A stretch of 64,000 bases of DNA. It comes from Niallia nealsonii. Its GTDB lineage: Bacteria; Bacillota; Bacilli; Bacillales; Cytobacillaceae. The DNA lies in assembly GCF_002835805.1 (NCBI RefSeq), contig NZ_PISE01000019.1, forward strand, positions 1-64,000. The letters are read 5' to 3'. The translations under genes were made by a program, and so were the position numbers. Shown here one piece after another: positions 44,408 to 53,467 of the stretch. The notes under the pieces were generated by a model. That model was given only the letters and a program-made list of their open reading frames with translations. It ran no database searches and was not told the DNA's origin. Position 1 is the first letter of the stretch. Every line of letters begins with the position of its first letter.

Positions 44408-45052
44408 TTATTTTTTTATTTTTTGCAGAGCTTTTTCAAATCGATTGCGCCAATCTAAAGCCAAATCTTCCAATAGTAATACTTTTTCAATTTTCTTTTT
44501 ATTTTCTTTATCTAAAAGCATTAAATTTGTTGCATCCCAAACCGATATTTCAGATTGTTTTCTTTCTAATAAAGTAAACGATGAATTTGCATCGACCTGT
44601 CCCTCTTTTACTACTTTCAAAAAATACCCGGTATAACAGGTTTCCATTATTCTTTTTAAAAACATATTTATATGGTTATACTTAGAAATGGTCGAACATG
44701 GAATTCTCCCTTGTGTAACTTGTACGATTGCATCTCCTAATGAAAAAATATCTCCTATATAGGTTTCTTTTTCTACATAACCTGTTGCACAAATATTTTC
44801 TCCAAATGCAGGAATTGCTAATTCTGTTTGAAACTCCTTTTCCCAAGCTGCATAATGCTCATAAGGGTAAAAACATACAGCTCTTTCAGGTCCGCCATGA
44901 AAGGCTGGATTTGCTACACCATCTCCGACAAAACAATCTTCTGTCAATTGAGCAGATTGTTTTATTGTTTTTCCAATCGCCGAAACATATTTTTTTTCCT
45001 GCCAACTAAGCTCTTCTGGTTGGCCAATGCTTAATGCAACAATATTCCCCAC
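44408..45052 (-). CDS. MOSC domain protein (YiiM/YflK-like)
   Basis: The 214-aa protein is a stand-alone MOSC domain of the YiiM type, with VANPAFHGGPERAVCFYPYEHY, IPAFGENICATGY and the conserved Cys119 in VTQGRIPCSTISK, plus a C-terminal helical 3-alpha region. MOSC proteins bind molybdenum cofactor sulfur; YiiM-type proteins act on N-hydroxylated bases. No molybdopterin genes are nearby. The start is GTG with GGAGG 7 nt upstream. Confidence 0.88.
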   Translation of the reverse strand: MGNIVALSIGQPEELSWQEKKYVSAIGKTIKQSAQLTEDCFVGDGVANPAFHGGPERAVCFYPYEHYAAWEKEFQTELAIPAFGENICATGYVEKETYIGDIFSLGDAIVQVTQGRIPCSTISKYNHINMFLKRIMETCYTGYFLKVVKEGQVDANSSFTLLERKQSEISVWDATNLMLLDKENKKKIEKVLLLEDLALDWRNRFEKALQKIKK

Positions 45053-45319
45053 ATCTATTCCTCCATCTCTTATTTTGCCTATCTTTTATCTTAATATGAA
45101 TAAATTAAAAATCAAAGCCCTTTCCTGCATAATTCCTTCCTTTTCTTATGTTTGATGCTTATTTTCCAAAAAACATCCGCATTATTAGTTAGCTTTTTTC
45201 TTTATTTTTTGCGTTATCGTCATATACACTTTTTCCCAAAACATTTTTTTACTAATTTGCAGAGGAACGGTACATATTAAATGTAGTTAACATTTTGAAC
45301 GCTAAGGAGATAAGTCAAG

Positions 45320-46594
45320 ATGGAGAATATTAATGATAAAAAGATGATTGGCATGTCTATTAATAAAACAACCCATAAAACCAAAAACAAGCAAACAGAA
45401 GTATCCAAAATGTCAATTCTTTCAATATCATCGATACCGCTAGTTATGACACTCGGCAACAGCATGCTTATCCCAGTACTGCCCTCTATTGAGAAAAAAC
45501 TGAATATCTCTTCTTTTCAAGTTAGTATGATTATCACTGTCTATTCCATACTAGCAATTCTTTTAATACCTGTTGCCGGATACTTATCAGATCATATCGG
45601 CCGAAAAAAGGTGATTATTCCAAGCTTGATTATTTCTGGCATAGGTGGATCCATTGCAGGAATTGCCGCATGGTTAATGAAAGACAGTTATTGGGTTATA
45701 TTGATTGGAAGAGCCTTGCAAGGCATTGGAGCAGCTGGAGCATTTCCAATTGTACTGCCCTTAGTTGGAGATATGTTTAAGGATGAAGAAGAGGTTTCAA
45801 GCACTTTAGGAGTTATTGAAACGGCAAATACATTCGGCAAGGTGCTAAGCCCTATATTAGGAGCCATTTTAGCAGGATTTATCTGGTTTATTCCCTTTAT
45901 GGCAATTCCTGTATTTTGCCTTTTGTCAGTCATTTTAATACTAGTTTTTGTAAAAGTGCCAACCAGTTCAAAAAAACCTCTTCCATTTAAAGAATTTATT
46001 GCACACACAAAAGAAATAATTCATAAAGATAAGAAATGGCTATATGCTATTTTTTTTATTGGAACTATTGTCATGTTTGTTTTATTTGCAGAAATGTTTT
46101 ATTTATCTGATGTTCTAGAAAAAAAGTACCATATTAAAAATATAAAAAAAGGGTTTTTTCTTGCCATTCCATTAGGAGCATTATGCATTACTTCTTTTAT
46201 TACAGGAAGAAAAATTAAACAAGATCAAATGCTGATGAAATGGATTACTTTCAGCGGCATTATAGCTATTATTATTGGCACAGTCGCTTTAAGTTTTCAC
46301 GATAGTTTATGGTATGTTATCGGCTTTTTAACATTATCAGGGATTGGAATAGGAGCAAGCCTTCCTCCCCTTGATGCATTAATTACAGAGGGCATTGAAA
46401 AAGAAGAGCGAGGCACAATTACAAGCATGTATAGTTCGATGAGGTTTATTGGTGTTGCTGCTGGACCACCTCTTATGGCCATTTTGATAAAACACGCAAG
46501 CCATACTCAATTTTATATTTTAAGCGGCATTACAGTGCTTGCAGCGCTTGCCGCATTTTTTCGCTTAAAGCATGACAGCGAAAAAGCAAGCTGA
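45320..46594 (+). CDS. MFS multidrug-type efflux transporter (DHA1)
   Basis: The 424-aa protein has 12 transmembrane helices after a polar 30-residue N-terminus. Drug:H+ antiporter motifs are present: the motif A type loop GYLSDHIGRKKVIIPSL between helices 2 and 3, GRALQGIGAAGAFPIVLPL in helix 4 and motif C-like LGVIETANTFGKVLSPILGA in helix 5. The substrate is unknown and no adjacent TetR/MarR regulator is seen. AAGGAGAT lies 9 nt before the ATG. It is monocistronic. Confidence 0.88.
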   Translation: MENINDKKMIGMSINKTTHKTKNKQTEVSKMSILSISSIPLVMTLGNSMLIPVLPSIEKKLNISSFQVSMIITVYSILAILLIPVAGYLSDHIGRKKVIIPSLIISGIGGSIAGIAAWLMKDSYWVILIGRALQGIGAAGAFPIVLPLVGDMFKDEEEVSSTLGVIETANTFGKVLSPILGAILAGFIWFIPFMAIPVFCLLSVILILVFVKVPTSSKKPLPFKEFIAHTKEIIHKDKKWLYAIFFIGTIVMFVLFAEMFYLSDVLEKKYHIKNIKKGFFLAIPLGALCITSFITGRKIKQDQMLMKWITFSGIIAIIIGTVALSFHDSLWYVIGFLTLSGIGIGASLPPLDALITEGIEKEERGTITSMYSSMRFIGVAAGPPLMAILIKHASHTQFYILSGITVLAALAAFFRLKHDSEKAS

Positions 46595-46597
46595 CTA

Positions 46598-46640
46598 GAT
46601 TATCCCCCCCCTCTTTTGCATCTAAGTGGGGGGATTATAT
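46598..46640 (+). terminator. Terminator after the MFS gene
   Basis: A stem of TTATCCCCCC with GGGGGGATTA around a 20-nt loop is followed by TATTTTA, 10 nt after the stop codon. Confidence 0.8.
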
Positions 46641-46828
46641 TTTACTAATTAGAGTTATACATTCAAAGGAAATGCCCGAGTTTTATAGTTTAATTCCACA
46701 GATCTTGCCTATTTTAACCTAGGCGATAAGCAATGGACTGCAACAAAGATTTTTTTCCTATATATAAAACAGTATCAGCAGAAGATATCACATTTAAAAA
46801 TTCTTAAAAGGATTAATTATTTTGCATA

Positions 46829-46868
46829 AAAAAAGATGCAAAAGTCTTTTTCACTTTTGCATCTTTTT
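46829..46868 (-). terminator. Terminator of the fru operon
   Basis: GATGCAAAAGT (46835-46845) pairs with ACTTTTGCATC (46853-46863); both sides carry A/T runs. It ends six bases from the fruA stop codon. Confidence 0.88.
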
Positions 46869-46873
46869 TATTT

Positions 46874-48748
46874 TTATTTTTCAACTAGTGGCTTTTTTAA
46901 AATTCCTAATAAAATGGCCGCTACTACCGCACCAATTAAAATGGCTAAGAAGTATAATAATGGACTGCCATCTACTAAACCTACAACAAAGATTCCTCCA
47001 TGTGGTGCTCTAAGTCCGATATTAAAGAACATAGATAATGCGCCAGTAACTGCTGCACCAATTGCTACAGACGGAATAACACGCAATGGATCTGCTGCTG
47101 CAAACGGAATCGCACCTTCAGTAATAAAAGATAATCCCATAATATAGTTTGTTGGAGCCGCGTCACGTTCTTGTTTTGTAAATTTATTTTTAAAGAATGT
47201 GGAAGCTAATGCAATTGCAAGCGGCGGCACCATACCACCTGCCATAATAGCTGCCATTGGCTCATACACACCATTTGCAATTAAGCCTGTACCGAAGACA
47301 TAGGCTGATTTATTGATTGGGCCACCCATATCGATCGCCATCATGCCACCTAAAATAAGTCCTAATAATACTGCATTCGCTGTTCCTAAACCAGATAACC
47401 AGTTTGTAATAGCCGTATTTAACGCACCAACTGGGCCATTTACTACATAATGCATTAATAATCCTGTAATTAAAATCCCTAATAATGGGAAAAGTAAAAT
47501 CGTTTTAATACCTTCAAGAGACTGCGGCATTACTTGCAATGCTTTTTTCAATCCGATAACAACATAACCTGCTAAGAAACCAGCGATTAAGCCGCCAAGG
47601 AAACCAGCACCGCCGCTTGCTGCCATCATACCGCCAACCATACCAGCTGCAAAACCAGGACGATCCGCAATACTCATTGCAATGAAACCAGCTAAAACAG
47701 GGACTAATAAAGCAAAAGCATTATCTCCACCAATTGCTTTTAATACTGCCGCAAAAGCATTGTAGCTTGGATCGTCAGGATTGGATGAATTATAGCCAAA
47801 CATAAAGGAAATTGCAATTAAAATTCCGCCGCCCACAACAAATGGAAGCATGTTGGAAACACCATTCATCAAATGCTTATAAAATCCTGATTTGCCTTTT
47901 TTGCCGCTTTCACTGTCAGCAGCTGCTGAACCTGATCCGCCTTGATAGATTGGAGCATCTTGATTTAATGCTTTTTCAATTAATTCTTGTGGTTTTCTGA
48001 TACCATCTGCAACCGGGGTTTCGATTACATGTTTTCCTTTGAAACGCTCCATTTGCACTTTTGTATCTGCTGCTACAATAATCCCAGTAGCGTTTGCAAT
48101 TTCTTCAGGTGTCAGAACATTTTTTGCTCCACCAGAACCGTTTGTTTCTACTTTAATGTCGACTCCAAGTTCTGCTGCTTTCGCTTTTAAAGAATCTGCT
48201 GCCATATACGTATGAGCAATACCTGTTGGACATGCTGTAACAGCAACAACGAAATTCTTTTTATCTGCAATATTTTGTTCTTCTTCTTCCTCTTCTTCAT
48301 CATAACTGTCAATAATATCTACAACATCTTTTTTTGTTGCTGCCACAAGCAATTTCGCACGCACTTCTTCTTTTAGCAAGATAGTAGATAAACGTGATAA
48401 TGCTTCAAGATGTGTATTATTTGCGCCATCTGGAGCGGCAATCATAAAGAAAAGGTGAGCAGGCTGACCATCTAATGACTCATAATCAAGTCCATCTACA
48501 GAGCGGCCAAATGCGATTGCTGGATTTTGTACAGCACTAGTCTTTGCGTGAGGAATAGCAATTCCTTCTCCAATACCAGTTGTACTTTGCTCTTCCCTTT
48601 TTAGAATAGCTTTTTTATATTCTTCTTTGTTTGCTAATTTCCCTGCATTATTTAACGTGTCAACTAATTGATTGATTGCATCAATTTTTTGTGTTCCTTC
48701 TATATTTAAAAGGATAGTTTCTTGCGTTAATAATTCTGTAATTCTCAT
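46874..48748 (-). CDS. fruA: PTS fructose transporter subunit IIABC
   Basis: The 624-aa protein imports fructose and delivers fructose 1-phosphate. Its domains in order are EIIA with phospho-His67 in GIAIPHAKT; an acidic linker (about 150-158); EIIB with phospho-Cys173 in VTACPTGIAHTYMAADSLK; and a membrane EIIC with GGAIGY-like glycine-rich helices from about residue 290, including MAIDMGGPINKSAY and FITEGAIPFAAADP. It is last in fruRKA with AAGGAGCG before the ATG. Confidence 0.96.
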   Translation of the reverse strand: MRITELLTQETILLNIEGTQKIDAINQLVDTLNNAGKLANKEEYKKAILKREEQSTTGIGEGIAIPHAKTSAVQNPAIAFGRSVDGLDYESLDGQPAHLFFMIAAPDGANNTHLEALSRLSTILLKEEVRAKLLVAATKKDVVDIIDSYDEEEEEEEQNIADKKNFVVAVTACPTGIAHTYMAADSLKAKAAELGVDIKVETNGSGGAKNVLTPEEIANATGIIVAADTKVQMERFKGKHVIETPVADGIRKPQELIEKALNQDAPIYQGGSGSAAADSESGKKGKSGFYKHLMNGVSNMLPFVVGGGILIAISFMFGYNSSNPDDPSYNAFAAVLKAIGGDNAFALLVPVLAGFIAMSIADRPGFAAGMVGGMMAASGGAGFLGGLIAGFLAGYVVIGLKKALQVMPQSLEGIKTILLFPLLGILITGLLMHYVVNGPVGALNTAITNWLSGLGTANAVLLGLILGGMMAIDMGGPINKSAYVFGTGLIANGVYEPMAAIMAGGMVPPLAIALASTFFKNKFTKQERDAAPTNYIMGLSFITEGAIPFAAADPLRVIPSVAIGAAVTGALSMFFNIGLRAPHGGIFVVGLVDGSPLLYFLAILIGAVVAAILLGILKKPLVEK

Positions 48749-48794
48749 CAGATAACGCTCCTTTTTTTTATTTTATTTCTTTTATGCCCCGCTA

Positions 48795-49700
48795 CTATTG
48801 AATAACTACTTGAGGCAATAAACTTTCTACTTTTTCTTTTGTGCATAAACCAATTGAAAATGCTGTCGCACTGCCTGAAGCTACGCTATAGCGAAATGCT
48901 TCTCTAATATCTTGCATTTCTTGATATTTCGCTAAGAAACCAGCTACCATACTATCGCCGGCACCTACAGAGCTTTTCAATTCGCCTTTTGGAACTGTGC
49001 TAATAATTGTTTCATGCTCATTAACCAATACGGCGCCATCGCCTGCTAAAGATACAATGACGTTTTGTGCACCACGCTCCAGCAGCTTTTTAGCATATGG
49101 GATTACTTCTTCCACACTTGTTATTGTTGTATCAAATAATTCTCCCAATTCATGATGGTTTGGCTTAATAAGAAAAGGGTTATATGGAAGTACTTTGTTT
49201 AATAGCTCCCCTTCTGCATCCACTACAAATGACACATTATTCTTATGGCAAATTCCCACTAGCTCTTCATATGTTGTTTTTGGCAAAGTAGATGGAATAC
49301 TGCCTGCAAGCACTAATAAATCCTCTGAAGTCAGTTCACTGATTTTTTGTTTTAATTCTGCAAACTTTTCTTCTGAAATAGCAGGACCATTTGCATTTAA
49401 TTCTGTTTCTGTATCAGCTTTTACCTTCACATTAATTCGTGTATCTTCTTCCACTTCTACAAAATTTGTTGCAATGTTTTCTTTTTGCAGCTGATCGACA
49501 ATATAATCCCCAGTGAAACCACCGATAAATCCTAAAGCTTTGCTAGAAACTCCCATACGATTTAGTACGCGGGAAACATTTATTCCTTTTCCTCCAGCAA
49601 ATTTGCTCGGATTGCCTATTCTGTTTAATTCACCTAATTGCACCACATCTAATTCGATAATGTAATCAACAGATGGATTTAATGTCAATGTGTAAATCAT
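48795..49700 (-). CDS. fruK: 1-phosphofructokinase
   Basis: The 301-aa PfkB-family kinase phosphorylates fructose 1-phosphate to fructose 1,6-bisphosphate. The N-terminal signature is TLNPSVDYII, with FAGGKGINVSRVL for substrate binding. The C-terminal anion hole and catalytic Asp are in VGAGDSMVAGFLA. It overlaps the fruR stop by four bases and is followed by fruA after 46 nt. Confidence 0.96.
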   Translation of the reverse strand: MIYTLTLNPSVDYIIELDVVQLGELNRIGNPSKFAGGKGINVSRVLNRMGVSSKALGFIGGFTGDYIVDQLQKENIATNFVEVEEDTRINVKVKADTETELNANGPAISEEKFAELKQKISELTSEDLLVLAGSIPSTLPKTTYEELVGICHKNNVSFVVDAEGELLNKVLPYNPFLIKPNHHELGELFDTTITSVEEVIPYAKKLLERGAQNVIVSLAGDGAVLVNEHETIISTVPKGELKSSVGAGDSMVAGFLAKYQEMQDIREAFRYSVASGSATAFSIGLCTKEKVESLLPQVVIQ

Positions 49701-50449
49701 ACTTTCACAACCTTTATACGTGTTTTACTTGCATACATTTTACTTACTTCTTCATTAAGATGATTAGTGATAATAGTAGCTTCATGCAAATCTGCAATTT
49801 TAGAGAAATACACTTCCGAAAACTTGCTGCTATCTGCCAGTACATATGCTTCTCTCGAAAGTTTCATGGCCGCGTATTTCACCATCGCTTCTTCTTGATC
49901 AGGTGTAGTATACCCTGAATTAGGATGAATACCATTGACCCCCATAAAACATTTATCAAAACGATAATTATTTAAACTTAATAACGCACCTCTTCCTACC
50001 AATGCATTTGTCTTTTCTTTTATATATCCCCCTATCAGGTAGGTACTAATCCCCAGTTTTATTAAGGGTTCCAAGTGCATTAGTCCATTCGTTACCACCA
50101 CAATATTTTTATGTGCCAGATAGGGAATCATCTCTGTTACAGATGACCCTGCGTCTAAATAGATGCTATCCCCTTCTTCCACAAATTGTGCTGAAAATGA
50201 GGCGATTGCTTGTTTTTCATGACGGTTTTTGGATGTTTTTTCACTCATGCTCGGCTCCGACAATTTACCTTGCAGTTTGCTTGCCCCACCGTGCACTCTT
50301 TTTAAAAAACCTTCTTCTTCCAATAAGGTTAAATCACGTCTAATCGTCGATTCTGAAGTATGTGTTATTTCTACAAGTTCCTGTATTTTAACAATATTTT
50401 TTTCCCTAATTAACTGTAATATTAATTGATGGCGCTCAGGTGTTAACAC
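49697..50449 (-). CDS. fruR: DeoR family repressor of the fructose operon
   Basis: The 250-aa regulator has the DeoR N-terminal HTH (ERHQLILQLI, then THTSESTIRRDLTLLEEEGFLKRVHGGA) and a C-terminal sugar-phosphate sensor with the DeoR ISOCOT fold (IYLDAGSSVTEM, VVTNGLM, FMGVNGI, ADSSKF). It should respond to fructose 1-phosphate or fructose 1,6-bisphosphate. It is first in fruRKA, so autoregulation is expected. Candidate 7-bp inverted operator arms flank the promoter. Confidence 0.94.
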   Translation of the reverse strand: MLTPERHQLILQLIREKNIVKIQELVEITHTSESTIRRDLTLLEEEGFLKRVHGGASKLQGKLSEPSMSEKTSKNRHEKQAIASFSAQFVEEGDSIYLDAGSSVTEMIPYLAHKNIVVVTNGLMHLEPLIKLGISTYLIGGYIKEKTNALVGRGALLSLNNYRFDKCFMGVNGIHPNSGYTTPDQEEAMVKYAAMKLSREAYVLADSSKFSEVYFSKIADLHEATIITNHLNEEVSKMYASKTRIKVVKV

Positions 50450-50477
50450 TTATTCACATCCCCTTTTTTTAGAGTAT

Positions 50478-50531
50478 GTGCTTGCTTTATATAGCATATA
50501 ATACTGTAATCGATTTCAATGAGCAAGCATT
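50478..50531 (-). promoter_or_regulatory. fru promoter with cre site in the spacer
   Basis: On the minus strand TTGCTC (50521-50526) and TATTAT (50498-50503) are 17 nt apart. Between them TGAAATCGATTACA (50505-50518) fits the CcpA cre consensus TGWAANCGNTNWCA at every position, predicting carbon catabolite repression. Inverted TGCTTGC/GCAAGCA arms at about 50479-50485 and 50522-50529 are candidate FruR sites. Confidence 0.82.
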
Positions 50532-50731
50532 TTCTTTCAGAATTAGTCAAAAAGTTTCATATTTTGATAGTTTGTGAACGTTTTTTGTATTTTCAGTTTT
50601 TTCAATCCATTATTTTTTAGAAAAAAAGAAGGAAGAAAAAAATAAATTCCACTCCTACTATTAGCTTTATTATCACATTTCTTCTATAATGGAAAAATCG
50701 ACAAAATTTTTTAGGAAAAGGATTTAAATAA

Positions 50732-51079
50732 ATGAACAAAATCTCCTACTATTATTTAGAATTAGTTAAATTGATTGTTATCGCTATTATTCTTTTTGCA
50801 CTGTTTGGAGTAATCAATGATGCAGTTATCAAAGGAATAACTGGATCGTCTTTCCCAAACCCTGATTTTCTTCAGTATAAAGGATCTCAACCCTTATATA
50901 TTTTACAGCATATCGCCTGTGCTTTCCTCGTATTTGTTTTGTACAAAAATACGATTCAATTTATTGGTTTCCATAAAAATAAAAAAGGAAAGAAACTTTC
51001 TCCAAAATGGTCAAAAACAATCATCTATTCTTCCCTTTTTGTAATTATTATTTATTATTTATTTTTATTGCTGCAATAA
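50732..51079 (+). CDS. Hypothetical three-helix membrane protein
   Basis: The 115-aa protein has three predicted transmembrane helices at about residues 10-30, 53-72 and 96-114, with a basic cytoplasmic loop GFHKNKKGKKLSPKWSK between the last two. No family is recognised with confidence. AAAAGGA lies 9 nt before the ATG. It is divergent from fruR and monocistronic with A/T-rich hairpins after it. Confidence 0.6.
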   Translation: MNKISYYYLELVKLIVIAIILFALFGVINDAVIKGITGSSFPNPDFLQYKGSQPLYILQHIACAFLVFVLYKNTIQFIGFHKNKKGKKLSPKWSKTIIYSSLFVIIIYYLFLLLQ

Positions 51080-51331
51080 TTCATCCATCTTTCTCTTTTC
51101 TTCTTTTTATAGCCATAAAAAAAGAAGAAAAAATCGTGAAAATGGACAGAATACGTTACTACCAAATTTTCCAACTCACTATCTATAGTCACTGATCATT
51201 CTAAATGCTTAATTCTCCGTTTTTGTTGCTAAAAGGACGTGAATTTTCCGGGAAAAGTCACGGCAATATGTCAAAGTAACTCATAGTAATAATAGGCGAA
51301 AGTCATACTAACAAAAGAAAATAGAATTAAA

Positions 51332-51527
51332 AAAGAAGGTGCAATCCATATTGAGATTGCACCTTCTTTCAGAGTGTAGACAAAGCTTATTTTGCTAACT
51401 TTCAGGCTGATCGAAAACATTTGTCTTTGGAGGCGTGAAGCCTTGGGAGGTAATAAGCATCCGAGCAAGGCGAACAACGAAGAAAGCGAACGTTTGTCAA
51501 CAGCCTCAAAGAGATTGCACCTTCTTT
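51332..51527 (-). repeat. Terminator of the exonuclease operon carrying dispersed repeat copy A3
   Basis: AAAGAAGGTGCAATC pairs perfectly with GATTGCACCTTCTTT (51332-51346 and 51355-51369), a complete terminator. A second copy of the arm, GAGATTGCACCTTCTTT, lies at 51511-51527, giving a 17-bp perfect direct repeat around 141 bp. That insert, read on the minus strand, starts GAGGCTGTTGACAAACG and ends with TTTTCGATCAGCCTGAAA and CTTTGTCTAC, as in A1 and A2. Confidence 0.85.
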
Positions 51528-51536
51528 TCTAGTAAC

Positions 51537-52265
51537 CTATCTTTTTGCAAATCTTTCATATATATCCTGCAAAGTATTACAACCCATCTCTTGCGCCTTG
51601 TGTAAATATTGTGTCCAAAGAATAGCTGTTAGTTTTGCATCTCCTAATGCATGATGACGATTTTCAATGGAGATTTCACTGTATTTGCACCACTCTTCTA
51701 ACGTCACAATGGAATGATTAGGCGCCACAATTTTAAATAAAAAAGAGGTGTCAACAATACGATGCTTAAAAGGTGTTTTAAATTGCTTCCAACATGCAGA
51801 TTGCATAAAGTTTTTTTCATGAGAAGAGTGATGAGCCACTAATGTATCATCTTTAATAAATTCAAAAAATTTCACCATTACTTCTGATAAATTCGGTGCA
51901 TCCACTAAATGATCATTGCTAATGCCAGTTAACTCCGTAATTTCTTCTGATATTTCTTCCTTAATATGAACCAAGGAGTAAAATCGCTCCTCCTGTATTT
52001 CACAGCCTATGACTTTTACCGCTCCAATAGAAATAATCTGATCTCCCTTTTCAGGGAAAAAACCAGTTGTTTCAATATCAAATACAACTGTTTTCAAATC
52101 TCGCAAAGCGAGGCGGCTTGCCACCTCCACTTTTAAATCCTTTTGAAACTGCCTCATAAATGCAAGCTGCTGAGAATTAAATCCTGATGAATTTGTATTT
52201 AATACACTTGAATTTACTTTTCCATACAAATCTCTCATATACTGAAGAAAAGATTCTACACCCAT
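51537..52265 (-). CDS. DEDDh 3'-5' exonuclease (DnaQ-like)
   Basis: The 242-aa protein has an N-terminal helical extension (about 1-58). A DnaQ-type exonuclease domain follows: VVFDIETTGFF (Asp63, Glu65), then VAHHSSHEKNFM (Asp position taken by His-rich text, Phe), then the DEDDh His/Asp in HHALGDAKLT. The extension is unusual for a proofreading subunit. The start follows the upstream stop codon by one base with AAGGGTG before it, so it is co-translated with the nucleotidyltransferase-like gene. Such pairs are found in many Bacillaceae. The nucleic acid target is unknown. Confidence 0.88.
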   Translation of the reverse strand: MGVESFLQYMRDLYGKVNSSVLNTNSSGFNSQQLAFMRQFQKDLKVEVASRLALRDLKTVVFDIETTGFFPEKGDQIISIGAVKVIGCEIQEERFYSLVHIKEEISEEITELTGISNDHLVDAPNLSEVMVKFFEFIKDDTLVAHHSSHEKNFMQSACWKQFKTPFKHRIVDTSFLFKIVAPNHSIVTLEEWCKYSEISIENRHHALGDAKLTAILWTQYLHKAQEMGCNTLQDIYERFAKR

Positions 52266-52266
52266 G

Positions 52267-53250
52267 TTAACACCCTTTTTCAATTATCCTTTGAACCTGT
52301 TGATATAATTTTATTCCGTTTCTCAGCAATTGTTTAATTTCTTGTCTTTCTTCTTTTGTTAATTGATTAATATTTAAAAAATGAACATCACTGTATGTTT
52401 CGGCATTTCTAAATAAGACAATTCGATAGGCTAATATTTTAGCAAAATAATTTTCATAAGGAATTAAAAATGTTTGATAACGATCCATCTTTTTTAGTTT
52501 CTTCATTCTTGCCAATGTGGAAGTTTCTTGAAGGCCTTCTTTTATTGCAAGCAGCCTAATTGAATTGACATATGGTAAATACAACGTATTCTTTAAATGA
52601 ATAAAGCCTTTATGGGAACCAGTTCTTTCAACAAAAAACTGGCCAAAAATGCCGACACCTTTTTTGATCCTCATAACATTATTAGAAAATCGTTTTAAAA
52701 GGGAAGGCTTAAATAAACGATATTCATGAATGAACGTTCTAAGCTCCTCTACAAAAACAGCATCACCCGCAAGTTTTCTAGCATCATAAAAAATTTGCAA
52801 AAACCGTATTGATTCCCAGCTCTCTGTCTCCATCCATTTCAGAAGCTGTTTTCGCCAATCTTCTAGTGATTTGCACCAAATAGGATTACTGCTCATTACA
52901 TTTCCTTCACAATAGGAATAGCCTACTTCATTGAGTGCATCACTTAATTCCTTGCCAAATGTTAAAAAATACTGCTGATGACCGGCGCTTGTTTCCTTAA
53001 AAATAATGCCATGATCTTGATCACTAACCAATCCTTGTTCCAATCTCCCTGCACTGCCAGTGACAAACCATACAAATTCACAAGGAGGCCTTCCAGCAGC
53101 AGTTATATAATTTTCTAAAGCCACTGCAAAAACCTGGTTTAAAATTTCATCATGACACCTGTTTAATCGTGCATTTGTTTCTGCAGCTTCCTTAATTTGT
53201 GTTTTTTTATATTCCTTTATTTGATTGATTCGAATAGCATAAGAGCACAT
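52267..53250 (-). CDS. GlnD-like nucleotidyltransferase (DUF294 type)
   Basis: The 327-aa protein carries the nucleotidyltransferase signature VTGSAGRLEQGLVSDQDHGI (Gly-Ser ... Asp-x-Asp) at about residues 62-81 and a C-terminal all-helical DUF294_C-like domain. This combination occurs in predicted signal-transduction proteins related to the uridylyltransferase GlnD. It has no CBS or cyclic-nucleotide domain and no HD/ACT domains. It is first in a two-gene operon with a DEDDh exonuclease and lies next to the ammonium transporter gene, but a nitrogen link is only inferred. AAAGGGA lies before the ATG. Confidence 0.82.
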   Translation of the reverse strand: MCSYAIRINQIKEYKKTQIKEAAETNARLNRCHDEILNQVFAVALENYITAAGRPPCEFVWFVTGSAGRLEQGLVSDQDHGIIFKETSAGHQQYFLTFGKELSDALNEVGYSYCEGNVMSSNPIWCKSLEDWRKQLLKWMETESWESIRFLQIFYDARKLAGDAVFVEELRTFIHEYRLFKPSLLKRFSNNVMRIKKGVGIFGQFFVERTGSHKGFIHLKNTLYLPYVNSIRLLAIKEGLQETSTLARMKKLKKMDRYQTFLIPYENYFAKILAYRIVLFRNAETYSDVHFLNINQLTKEERQEIKQLLRNGIKLYQQVQRIIEKGC

Positions 53251-53405
53251 TCATGCACTTCCCTTTATAAAAGATAAGATAAATGGTGGATAAAATGATA
53301 TACTCACTCACAAGCGAGCATAACCATTTATTTATGTTTGTTTTATATATGTTATATATTATAACATGATTTCAAATAAAGTGTGTATCATGATGCAGTA
53401 AAATA

Positions 53406-53434
53406 ATAGGAGCCTCACTATAATAGCGAGGCTC
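53406..53434 (-). terminator. Hairpin after the ammonium transporter gene
   Basis: GAGCCTC (53410-53416) pairs with GAGGCTC (53428-53434) around CTATAATAG-type loop sequence. On the minus strand it is followed by CTATTATTT. It lies 34 nt after the stop codon at 53468. Confidence 0.65.
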
Positions 53435-53467
53435 TCAGGTCTTTCAAATTACTCCATGTCTTTTGTA

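Noticed and set aside
51271-51477. 68-aa minus-strand frame over the terminator region
   Set aside because: It is a translation of repeat A3 and the terminator, as at A1.
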